Below, one piece after another: positions 35,916 through 42,791 of a stretch of 64,000 nt of DNA; position 1 is the first letter of the stretch, and every line of letters starts with the position of its first letter. The stretch is from Bacteroidales bacterium (GTDB lineage Bacteria > Bacteroidota > Bacteroidia > Bacteroidales > UBA932), in the NCBI GenBank assembly GCA_015060245.1, contig SUYU01000006.1:62001-126000 (forward strand), written 5' to 3'. Under the pieces are notes generated by a model. It was not told the DNA's origin and did not search any database. It saw only the letters and a program-made list of their open reading frames with translations. The position numbers were made by a program, and so were the translations under genes.

Positions 35916-36563
35916 CTACAGGCTTTTCAGTTTTTGCAGAATGTATTGGCGCATCCGCTCTTTTGTTACGTTATATTTTGCCTCCAGATTTTGGAAATTG
36001 TTGTCGGGCGCAAATTGTCCGCCTAACATCATTGCAATAAGATTCTTAGATGATAATTTGTGACGTGAAAGTTTAAGTGCCTTTTCAATGCCATTGTGAA
36101 TTGAATATCCCTCCCTTAAAATTGAGTAAATGTCGTAGTAGTCACGAAACTTTGCTCTACGTAACATAACCTCCATCTTCATTGCCATAATGGATTCAAT
36201 ATCTGCCAGACGTATGTTTCCAAGGTAGTCAACTGGTGTGGATACCGGAGAATAGTTGTCACTTACAAAGAATGAAAACTTTACGCCTTTGACCAGAAAT
36301 TCCACTTGGTCAAATCCAAGCATATTGAAGTTCTCTATTTCTCCTATTTTCTCCTTAATTTCCTTTTCAATTGCGCTCCAGTCAACTTCAGGTTTCTCAG
36401 TTTTGGATTTGCGCCACATCATAAAATCAAGGTCTTCACTTTTTCTGTGTCCTATCTGTATGGCCAAAGCAGTGCCACCGCATAGAATATAGGGTTTAAT
36501 GCATTCCATTTGGGAAACTTTCTCAATAATGGCATCTATATTAGCAGTTAATCCTTGTCTCAT
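35916..36563 (-). CDS. AbiEii/AbiGii-type nucleotidyltransferase toxin
   Basis: This 215-residue protein has the nucleotidyltransferase signature GGTALAIQIGHRKSEDLDF (GG at 29-30, DLD near 44-46) and a helical second half (LADIESIMAMKMEVMLRRAK, RDYYDIYSIL), matching the AbiEii family of type IV-like toxin-antitoxin and phage-exclusion systems. AbiEii enzymes add nucleotides to tRNA. It overlaps the upstream HTH gene by 23 bases, so the two are co-expressed, with the HTH gene first. Its last 28 codons are duplicated at 37481-37564. Confidence 0.82.
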   Translation of the reverse strand: MRQGLTANIDAIIEKVSQMECIKPYILCGGTALAIQIGHRKSEDLDFMMWRKSKTEKPEVDWSAIEKEIKEKIGEIENFNMLGFDQVEFLVKGVKFSFFVSDNYSPVSTPVDYLGNIRLADIESIMAMKMEVMLRRAKFRDYYDIYSILREGYSIHNGIEKALKLSRHKLSSKNLIAMMLGGQFAPDNNFQNLEAKYNVTKERMRQYILQKLKSL

Positions 36564-37122
36564 TTAACGAATTCTTCAATATGTTATTGAAATGTTGTTT
36601 CTCAATTCTTGCCAAATATTTTTCAGGCTCATTAATTCCAAAGTAGTACATTGCTATCATTATATTGAGCATCTGCATATATTCACCTTGGATAGCCATT
36701 CGTTCGCGCCATACTTGAAGAATGCGCTTGCGTGGAAAAATCTCAAACATCAAATCGATGTCATCCATATCAAGTACGGTGAAGCATTTTTCAATAAGTT
36801 CTTCATCGGGGATGTCATCAAATGATTTAACGTCAAATGACCAGAATGCATTTTTGGCCACTAATTGCCCGCACAAATGGTTACGTATGGAGCGCTTACG
36901 CTGCTGAACAGATTGCTGTGCCTGCATTTTCATAAGTGTGCCATCGGGTAAGGAGAAAAAGGATTCCAATTTCATGGCAACTTGTAAAGACATTTCACGT
37001 TTGCCCCCAATAATGTAACACAGCAGTTGACGGGGAATCTTTATCTCCCGTGCAATCTCAGATTGGGAAAACCCGGAATCTCTTGCTAAATTTTGTATAT
37101 ATTCTCCTACATTATAGTTCAT
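36541..37122 (-). CDS. HTH antitoxin-like protein (XRE plus DUF6922-like)
   Basis: The 193-residue product starts with a Cro/CI helix-turn-helix (GFSQSEIAREIKIPRQLLCY, GGKREMSLQVAMKLESFF) of the HigA antidote type. The second half (SFDDIPDEELIEKCFTVLD, then DIDLMFEIFPRKRILQVWRE) resembles DUF6922. It precedes and overlaps the AbiEii gene, the gene order expected of an antitoxin-toxin pair with autoregulation. A TAATTTTG box on the minus strand near 37184 could be its promoter. Confidence 0.75.
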   Translation of the reverse strand: MNYNVGEYIQNLARDSGFSQSEIAREIKIPRQLLCYIIGGKREMSLQVAMKLESFFSLPDGTLMKMQAQQSVQQRKRSIRNHLCGQLVAKNAFWSFDVKSFDDIPDEELIEKCFTVLDMDDIDLMFEIFPRKRILQVWRERMAIQGEYMQMLNIMIAMYYFGINEPEKYLARIEKQHFNNILKNSLNETRINC

Positions 37123-37220
37123 TATGGCAACACTGCTTTAATGGAGTAATAACAATTTGTTAACAGATATGTTTACAAAATTAGTATATTTTTCTTGATT
37201 GGAAATAAAAAAGGCACATT

Positions 37221-37278
37221 TTTTCATCAATGTGCCATCCTTATTCTGCGGGCTTGGGGCCAGAGGTTGTTGCTTCGG
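37221..37278. repeat. 58-base direct repeat, left copy (3' end of the methyltransferase gene)
   Basis: It is identical to 39111-39168, which is the 3' end of the rsmF-like gene (stop plus the codons of NNLWPQARRIRMAH). This left copy is a fragment fused at 37274-37278 (TTCGG) to a fragment of the FISUMP gene. Confidence 0.9.
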
Positions 37279-37354
37279 CAGCAACGGCGCTGTTGTCCCT
37301 ATCCACGACTACCCTAGAGGACACGGGCGCTCTGTGCGGTGTGTCCGAGAATAA
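37274..37354 (+). pseudogene. Silent 3' fragment of the FISUMP gene (fossil variable region)
   Basis: Twenty-six codons and the stop of a FISUMP domain end (SNGAVVPIHDYPRGHGRSVR and CVRE) without any upstream gene. The frame matches 35709-35789 with no indel, and the next 213 bases match with nine differences. It cannot be expressed as a lectin domain and appears to be frozen. Confidence 0.85.
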
Positions 37355-37373
37355 TTAATGAATTGAAGATTTA

Positions 37374-37451
37374 GTTCCGTGCCTGGCACGGAACTCATCT
37401 CCATGAATATCAAATCCCTGCCGGAATTGAATTGAACTCCGGCAGGGATTT
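37374..37451. repeat. Second copy of the post-variable-region hairpin and terminator
   Basis: The hairpin at 37374-37394 is identical to 35809-35829. The terminator at 37412-37451 has a perfect 14-base-pair stem here, compared with an imperfect one in the first copy. Confidence 0.8.
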
Positions 37452-37480
37452 GTCATTTCACTTTGCATCACTATTTTGCT

Positions 37481-37564
37481 CTACTGGCTTTTCAGTTTTT
37501 GCAGAATGTATTGGCGCATCCGCTCTTTTGTTACGTTATATTTTGCCTCCAGATTTTGGAAATT
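37481..37564 (-). pseudogene. 3' fragment of the AbiEii toxin gene
   Basis: It matches the last 28 codons of the gene at 35916. Homology stops abruptly at 37564, after which unrelated DNA leads to the ATPase gene. The remaining bases 37565-37643 show no feature. Confidence 0.85.
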
Positions 37565-37643
37565 TTTTTAGATATGCGTGATTCTTTGTCGGTAACTGCA
37601 AAAAAAAGTGAGTTGCCGATACGGAAAAGGGAATTTTACAGGA

Positions 37644-38969
37644 TTACATATCATCTATAGATAGTCCTTTGTAAATGATTTCGTACTCATTAAAAGAGCC
37701 TGCGGCCTTAAAGAACAATTCCGATTTGCTCTTCAGGATATTTTCATCAAAGTTTTTCGCTTGTCGTTTAACCTCAATAAATTCAATTCTGTTATCCAAC
37801 TCATCTTCGGCAACAATGTCAATCTCGTTTTCGCCTTTTCGGTCATGCCAATATCCAATGCGTGTGTATGCACCTGATTCTTTGAGCACTTCGCAAAAGT
37901 AGTTTTCAAGGGATTTTCCGCTGACTGTAGTGAAATCACGTTCTGCAATCGTTCTCAATCTCTCATTGCCTCCGGCCTCAATGATGTGCGTATATTTATA
38001 TACAAATCGGAACCAAAATTTCAGGAACTGGTCGTTGATGGTATAATGCACACTCTTGTTGCTGGACTTTTCATAGAGAGGTTGCATCTTGCTTATCAAG
38101 CCATACTCTTCACACAGATTCTTCAGGTAGCCCGACAATTCTTTTATATTGATGGCATTTTCCAATTCAGAACGTGTATTTTTCCCTTGGGCGATGAGTG
38201 TCAATATTGAAAAATAGATGCCGTAATCTTTTCCGAACTCATCTACAAGCATATTTTTGCCTTCAGACAAGAAATAGGAGTCCCGCTCAAAGAACATATC
38301 CAGCATTTTCTTCTGAGTAAACTTTTTCCGGTCAATAAATAACTCAACATATTTGGCCACTCCGCCTGTAAGAGTGTATAAGGCCAACAAATCACTCTTC
38401 TTATAGTCTGGGCAATATTCAGACATGATTTCTTTGAGAACTGAAGGTGTGAAAGGCCGAACATGCATTGAGCCTGTTTGTCTGCCAAAAAGTGGTTGCT
38501 TTTTATTCTTGAATATCTTATTCATCAGGGTATTCACAGAACCGGCAACGATCAGGTTAATGTGTGCCTGGTCCTTATAACTGTCCCATATATTCTGCAT
38601 ATCAGAATAAATTGAAGGATTCACCCTATAGAAATCCTGAAATTCGTCAATAAAAAGGTTGATGTGCCGGGTATGTGACAATTCCATGATGAATTTGAAT
38701 ATCGCGGCAAAAGAGGTTCCTTTGCTATCAAGCATTGGTATGTTGAGTTTTGAGCGGATTTCCTCCATGAATATACCGCACAGATCGGCTTCCGCTTTAC
38801 GCGCAACAAAAAAGTATACCATTGTCTTGTTCTCATAAAACTTCTTGATCATCGCAGTCTTGCCTATACGGCGCCTTCCTGTAACGATGGTAAATTGTGC
38901 TGCTTCATGAGACAGTTTCTCTATTTCTCCAAGTTTTTCAAACTCTTGTTCTCTATCAAAAAATATCAT
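37644..38969 (-). CDS. AAA-type ATPase with C-terminal DUF234 nuclease-like domain
   Basis: The 441-residue protein starts best at the ATG at 38969 (MIFFDREQEF); a longer frame to 39032 would cover the operator. Walker A is GRRRIGKT (31-38) and Walker B LFIDEFQDF. The C-terminal DUF234 region contains ENEIDIVA and FIEVKRQ, the D...ExK pattern of PD-(D/E)XK nucleases. Such stand-alone ATPases are common accessory genes of bacteria and archaea and may be selfish or defensive; the target is unknown. It occupies the second unit of a tandem duplication where unit one has the HTH/AbiEii pair. Confidence 0.8.
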   Translation of the reverse strand: MIFFDREQEFEKLGEIEKLSHEAAQFTIVTGRRRIGKTAMIKKFYENKTMVYFFVARKAEADLCGIFMEEIRSKLNIPMLDSKGTSFAAIFKFIMELSHTRHINLFIDEFQDFYRVNPSIYSDMQNIWDSYKDQAHINLIVAGSVNTLMNKIFKNKKQPLFGRQTGSMHVRPFTPSVLKEIMSEYCPDYKKSDLLALYTLTGGVAKYVELFIDRKKFTQKKMLDMFFERDSYFLSEGKNMLVDEFGKDYGIYFSILTLIAQGKNTRSELENAINIKELSGYLKNLCEEYGLISKMQPLYEKSSNKSVHYTINDQFLKFWFRFVYKYTHIIEAGGNERLRTIAERDFTTVSGKSLENYFCEVLKESGAYTRIGYWHDRKGENEIDIVAEDELDNRIEFIEVKRQAKNFDENILKSKSELFFKAAGSFNEYEIIYKGLSIDDM

Positions 38970-38981
38970 ACCTATGAATTT

Positions 38982-39018
38982 TATCGTAATATACATTACC
39001 GTAATAGCGGTTACGATA
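38982..39018. promoter_or_regulatory. Nested palindromes upstream of the ATPase gene
   Basis: TATCGTAA (38982-38989) and TTACGATA (39011-39018) flank a palindrome ATTACCGTAAT (38995-39005). Three CGTAA-like half sites in 37 bases just before the ATG look like an operator for an unknown repressor. Confidence 0.5.
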
Positions 39019-39110
39019 GTGTAAAAGTACAAATAAAATTCTCATTTGTGCAATAAATCTGAAAAAATTCACACCTCTCCCTGTAATTCATGGAAGTTGA
39101 AGGACCTGCC

Positions 39111-39168
39111 TTTTCATCAATGTGCCATCCTTATTCTGCGGGCTTGGGGCCAGAGGTTGTTGCTTCGG
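39111..39168. repeat. 58-base direct repeat, right copy
   Basis: It is identical to 37221-37278 and, apart from six bases, is part of the intact methyltransferase coding sequence. Confidence 0.9.
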
Positions 39169-40844
39169 TTGCCAAGGTTCTTGACAAAGCCGAGCGGAAT
39201 GCCTTTGTAGGTGAGCAGAAGGTAGCCGTTGGGGCTCTTTTCAAAGGTGAGCGGCTCTTTTGAGAGAAAGGCCAGTGCCTCGTCCCTTGAAAGTTCCACA
39301 GTTGGGAATGGCAGGTCTCTGCACTCTTTGGTGGCTGCGGCCCTGGAGTTTTTTCCCTCTTCTACACTCCTTTGCCCAACTTCATCCGGTTGATGTTCTG
39401 CTGAAGTACTGTCAGTTGTAAGATGTGTTGCCACAACTCTTTTTGTCAGATTTTGCGCAAGGGCAAGGTCGGCATGCGGAATGAAATCCTTTCCTTTGAT
39501 TGTGGCGGCCGCTATGCCCGACGATACAACCTTCAGGTTCTGTTCAATAAACTTTATATCGTTGGCGAGCCTTTTGGGGTAGGCTTTTACAAGTTCGCCC
39601 TGCATTGCAAAATCATATTCGTTGCCGTTTAACCAGTTGAACCCCTTGACCATATTGCCGGCAGAGCCCTTTGTTTTGGTGCCACCCTTCTCCTTTTTCC
39701 CCTTTGAGAAGGCGCTGTTGCTTCCAATGCGCTCCCTGCAATTCTCTCCCTCTTCTCTTGCAGAGACTTTTCTGACAACTGCCACAAACTGCCCTTCTCC
39801 CTTAACGAGCCCGGGCACAAACTGGTATCCTCCGGCAGGAGTCCTTATGATTTGCGGTTGGGCAGAAGGTGTGCTGCCGTTGTGGCATGATGGGACAGGA
39901 AACTCCATCTCTACCACCTCTGCACCAAGTTCTCCAACAATATATTCAAGGTTGCCGTCATTCTCAAAACGGTTGAATGTGCAGGTTGAGTATACAAGGT
40001 AACCTCCCTCCTGAAGCGAGCCCCAGATATCCTGGAGGATGCGTTTTTGTCGGGAAGCACATAGGTCTACATTTGCCGGACTCCACTCCCTGATTGCGGC
40101 AGGGTCCTTTATGAACATGCCCTCGCCCGAGCATGGGGCATCAACAAAGATGATGTTGAACCACTCCTTTATTCGGCCGAAATCCTTTGGGTCATTATTG
40201 GTTACAACTACATTTTCTGCTCCCCATTTGGCCAGATTGTCGGCAAGCACCACAACTCTGCTCTTTATGACTTCGTTGGATACAAGCAGTGAATCCTGGT
40301 TTATGAGTGATGCAATATGGGTAGATTTTCCGCCGGGGGCTGCGCAGAGGTCAAGCACTCTCAACGGTGTTGCGGCAAACTCCCGGTCAATTGATTTTAG
40401 GGTGTCAAATACCGTTTGGGCAAACATGGAGGAGGCTTCCTGAACGTAGTAGGCACCGCAATGAATCAGTGGGTCAAGTGTAAACTGGGGACGCTGTGGC
40501 AGATAGTAGCCGGTGCTGCACCATGGAACAGGCTCTGCATTCGCAAGAAGGGATTCAAGTCCGGCAGGAATTGCAGTGCTTCCATTCTGCAAAGAATCAG
40601 CGCTGTTGGATGCGTTCAGATCCTGTGGCGGATTTGCATTGATACAGGTTTTGGCAGGGTTGAGCCTTATGCTTGTGATTGCTGCTGAACTTGTGCTGTT
40701 TTCATGTTTCTCGCAGGCAATGGTGTTGAAATGGTTCAAATAAACGGCCAAGGCCTCCTTTCCGATGGAGGCCTCAGCCAATTCTATAAACTCCTGCGGC
40801 AGTTCTGCCTGCTGCAATGCTGTATCTTTTTTGTCAAGTGACAT
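39117..40844 (-). CDS. rsmF: rRNA cytosine-C5 methyltransferase (NOL1/NOP2/sun, RsmF-like)
   Basis: This 575-residue SAM-dependent enzyme methylates cytosine in rRNA. The SAM loop is LDLCAAPGGKSTHIASL, the first active cysteine is in VDAPCSGEGMF, and the second in YSTCTFNRFEN. The C-terminal region closes with NNLWPQARRIRM, the RNA-binding end found in RsmF-type proteins. Compared with E. coli RsmF, the linker near residues 360-390 is charged and low complexity, and the N terminus has an Asn/Ser-rich insertion (residues ~55-100). The 3' end was duplicated (see the 58-base repeats). Confidence 0.88.
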   Translation of the reverse strand: MSLDKKDTALQQAELPQEFIELAEASIGKEALAVYLNHFNTIACEKHENSTSSAAITSIRLNPAKTCINANPPQDLNASNSADSLQNGSTAIPAGLESLLANAEPVPWCSTGYYLPQRPQFTLDPLIHCGAYYVQEASSMFAQTVFDTLKSIDREFAATPLRVLDLCAAPGGKSTHIASLINQDSLLVSNEVIKSRVVVLADNLAKWGAENVVVTNNDPKDFGRIKEWFNIIFVDAPCSGEGMFIKDPAAIREWSPANVDLCASRQKRILQDIWGSLQEGGYLVYSTCTFNRFENDGNLEYIVGELGAEVVEMEFPVPSCHNGSTPSAQPQIIRTPAGGYQFVPGLVKGEGQFVAVVRKVSAREEGENCRERIGSNSAFSKGKKEKGGTKTKGSAGNMVKGFNWLNGNEYDFAMQGELVKAYPKRLANDIKFIEQNLKVVSSGIAAATIKGKDFIPHADLALAQNLTKRVVATHLTTDSTSAEHQPDEVGQRSVEEGKNSRAAATKECRDLPFPTVELSRDEALAFLSKEPLTFEKSPNGYLLLTYKGIPLGFVKNLGNRSNNLWPQARRIRMAH

Positions 40845-40889
40845 GCGCCCGAAACGGCATATTTTGTCTATGCCCTGTATTGTTTTGAC

Positions 40890-41360
40890 TTAACTGTTGT
40901 TTGCCATGTTGGAGGTAAAGTTCTCCATGTTGAAATCCTCCGGTTTTACCTTGCCTTCGGCAGCAAGGGCCAACTGGTCTGTAACCTTGTCAATTACCTC
41001 CTGCAATCTGTTGCCTATCATCATCTTTATCATAAAGGGCAACTCTGCCTTGGCCTCCATATGGAACTCGGTTCTCTGTACATCAAGGGCATTGAAGAAG
41101 AGACCAACCTCAAACTGTATTGGGGTCTGGCCATGCTCCTTGAGTTTTATGTATGAGAATGGCACGCGCGAAGCGATTGCAGCGCCCATTCTCATTCCCT
41201 GCACATCTCCCTCAATTGTATCTTCTGTTGCAACAATGCTCTCCTTCTTCTCCGGCGGAAGGTTATGCACAAAGTTGCGCATATCTGCGAATGCCTGATA
41301 CAAAGCGTAAGCCGGTACATTTATAGTTACCGACTTACCTTTAATTTCTGTAGCACCCAT
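40890..41360 (-). CDS. SRPBCC (START-like) family protein
   Basis: The 156-residue protein looks like a helix-grip domain: an N-terminal strand (KSVTINVPAYALYQAFADM), a central sheet (FSYIKLKEHGQTPIQFEV) and a long C-terminal helix (LQEVIDKVTDQLALAAEG). Such domains bind hydrophobic ligands. The function is unknown. It starts one base after the pyrE stop, so the two are co-transcribed from the pyrE promoter. Confidence 0.72.
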   Translation of the reverse strand: MGATEIKGKSVTINVPAYALYQAFADMRNFVHNLPPEKKESIVATEDTIEGDVQGMRMGAAIASRVPFSYIKLKEHGQTPIQFEVGLFFNALDVQRTEFHMEAKAELPFMIKMMIGNRLQEVIDKVTDQLALAAEGKVKPEDFNMENFTSNMANNS

Positions 41361-41361
41361 A

Positions 41362-41994
41362 CTATTTGCCCCAGGTTTCAGGATTTATTCTCCACTGTTT
41401 GAGAATCTCAATGTCCTCCGGTTTTATGTAGTTGTCTGCTACTGCCTGCTCCAAAAGTGCCTCATAGTGGCTCAATGTATACAACTCAACGTTTGCATAC
41501 TCAAATGCCCTACGCGATTTTATGAAGTTGTAACTGAATATTGCAACCATGCCCAAAACGATTGCACCGCTCTTCTGAAGTGCGTCAACTGCAGAAAGGC
41601 TGCTGCCGCCTGTTGAGATAAGATCTTCAACAACAACAACTTTTGCACCCTTTGGAAGATCGCCCTCAATCTGGGCACCTGTTCCATGATCCTTTGGTTT
41701 TGGTCTTACATATACAAAAGGTTTGCCCATAACCTCTGCCACCATCATGCCGTAAGCGATTGCTCCGGTTGCTACACCGGCAATCACGTCAACACTCTTG
41801 AAGCGCTCTTTGATGATCTCTACAAATGCCTCATAAACCACTTTTCTTGCAGCAGGGTATGAAAGGATTTTTCTATTGTCACAATATATTGGTGATTTCC
41901 AACCAGAAGCCCAAGTGAAAGGTTTTTCAGGACTCAATTTAACAGCCTTGACATCCAACAACTGTTTTGCTACGATTTTTTCTAATGATTCCAT
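41362..41994 (-). CDS. pyrE: Orotate phosphoribosyltransferase
   Basis: The enzyme joins orotate and PRPP to form orotidine monophosphate in pyrimidine synthesis. The PRPP loop VVVVEDLISTGGSSLSA and the flexible-loop segment RPKPKDHGTG are clear. I use the ATG at 41994 (MESLEKI), 210 residues, in place of the longer in-frame start at 42015, which would lie on top of the promoter. It is divergent from the Nudix gene and shares the palindromic promoter at 42005-42022. Confidence 0.94.
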   Translation of the reverse strand: MESLEKIVAKQLLDVKAVKLSPEKPFTWASGWKSPIYCDNRKILSYPAARKVVYEAFVEIIKERFKSVDVIAGVATGAIAYGMMVAEVMGKPFVYVRPKPKDHGTGAQIEGDLPKGAKVVVVEDLISTGGSSLSAVDALQKSGAIVLGMVAIFSYNFIKSRRAFEYANVELYTLSHYEALLEQAVADNYIKPEDIEILKQWRINPETWGK

Positions 41995-42004
41995 AATAAC
42001 AATG

Positions 42005-42022
42005 TATCTTTGCACAAAGATA
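42005..42022. promoter_or_regulatory. Face-to-face double -7 element (pyrE and Nudix promoters)
   Basis: TATCTTTG-CA-CAAAGATA is an 18-base palindrome. Read rightwards it is a -7 box for the Nudix gene (ATG 42039), and read leftwards a -7 box for pyrE (ATG 41994). The two polymerases would occupy overlapping DNA, so the promoters should exclude each other. Confidence 0.65.
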
Positions 42023-42038
42023 GTAAATATCCCGTTTT

Positions 42039-42659
42039 ATGTACAATATATACTTCAATAAAAGAGTCTTAAATATCGGCAATTTTGACAAATTGCAGAA
42101 AAAAGATCCAAATTCGGTCTATCTGAATGCCCCAAATGATGATGTACTCAAAGAGATTCCGCTATTTTTTGAGCGCTCAGAAAATATCAAAAATCTTGTT
42201 GTATGCGCCCACTCTTCAAATATTGAAACAGCGTTCAATGCGGTTTGTTCTGCTTTTACTCCAATAAATGCTGCCGGTGGAGTGGTGCAGAATGAGAAGG
42301 ACCAGTATCTGCTCATCTTGAGAAACGGCATGTGGGACCTTCCAAAAGGCAAACAGGAAGAGGGTGAGGATATTGCACTTACAGCCCTTCGTGAGGTGGA
42401 GGAGGAGTGCGGAATAGGCGGCCTTGAGCAGAAGGAACTCATATGCATCACTCACCACACTTACCGGATGGAGGGCAAGTTCATGCTCAAGCATACCTGG
42501 TGGTACAGGATGCTGCATAGGGGAGAGGCAAACCTTGTTCCCCAGACGGAGGAGGGTATTGAGCAGGTAAAGTGGGTAAACAGAGAGGAACTTGCGGAGT
42601 ATACCAAAAATACATATCCCTCAATAAGGGAGGTTATAGAGAAAGAGGCTGGCCTTTGA
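42039..42659 (+). CDS. Nudix hydrolase
   Basis: The 206-residue protein has a full Nudix box: G-K-Q-E-E-G-E-D, eight residues on REVEEECGI (GX5EX7REUXEEXGU). It is preceded by an N-terminal extension of about 75 residues (FFERSENIKNLVVCAHSS) that is common in Bacteroidota homologues. It hydrolyses a nucleoside-diphosphate-linked substrate, which is not identifiable here. The stop codon lies inside a strong terminator hairpin. Confidence 0.88.
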   Translation: MYNIYFNKRVLNIGNFDKLQKKDPNSVYLNAPNDDVLKEIPLFFERSENIKNLVVCAHSSNIETAFNAVCSAFTPINAAGGVVQNEKDQYLLILRNGMWDLPKGKQEEGEDIALTALREVEEECGIGGLEQKELICITHHTYRMEGKFMLKHTWWYRMLHRGEANLVPQTEEGIEQVKWVNREELAEYTKNTYPSIREVIEKEAGL

Positions 42660-42675
42660 TAAAAGGCCAGCCTCT
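42644..42675. terminator. Terminator overlapping the end of the Nudix gene
   Basis: AGAGGCTGGCCTTT, GATA loop, AAAGGCCAGCCTCT: a perfect 14-base-pair stem. A 12-base palindrome GAGACCGGTCTC follows at 42685-42696. Confidence 0.8.
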
Positions 42676-42791
42676 AAATTTCACGAGACCGGTCTCATTT
42701 CTGAAACGGCCTCGCTACTTAACCTAAACTTAAACTATGAAAAACTTCGTAGTGAAAAGTTGCAAAATCTGTGCCAAAGGTGGCTGTGGCG

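Noticed and set aside
37274..37354. The silent FISUMP end as the DGR template repeat
   Set aside because: A template should differ from the variable region only at its own adenines. Here many differing sites carry G or C in this copy, and it lacks the upstream part of the domain and any reverse transcriptase next to it.
38970..39032. Longer N terminus of the DUF234 ATPase
   Set aside because: It covers the palindromic operator and adds no recognisable domain.
37221..39168. 58-base repeats as attL/attR of an integrated element
   Set aside because: No integrase lies between them, and the left copy is joined to a fragment of another gene that is itself a duplicate, which a tandem duplication explains better.
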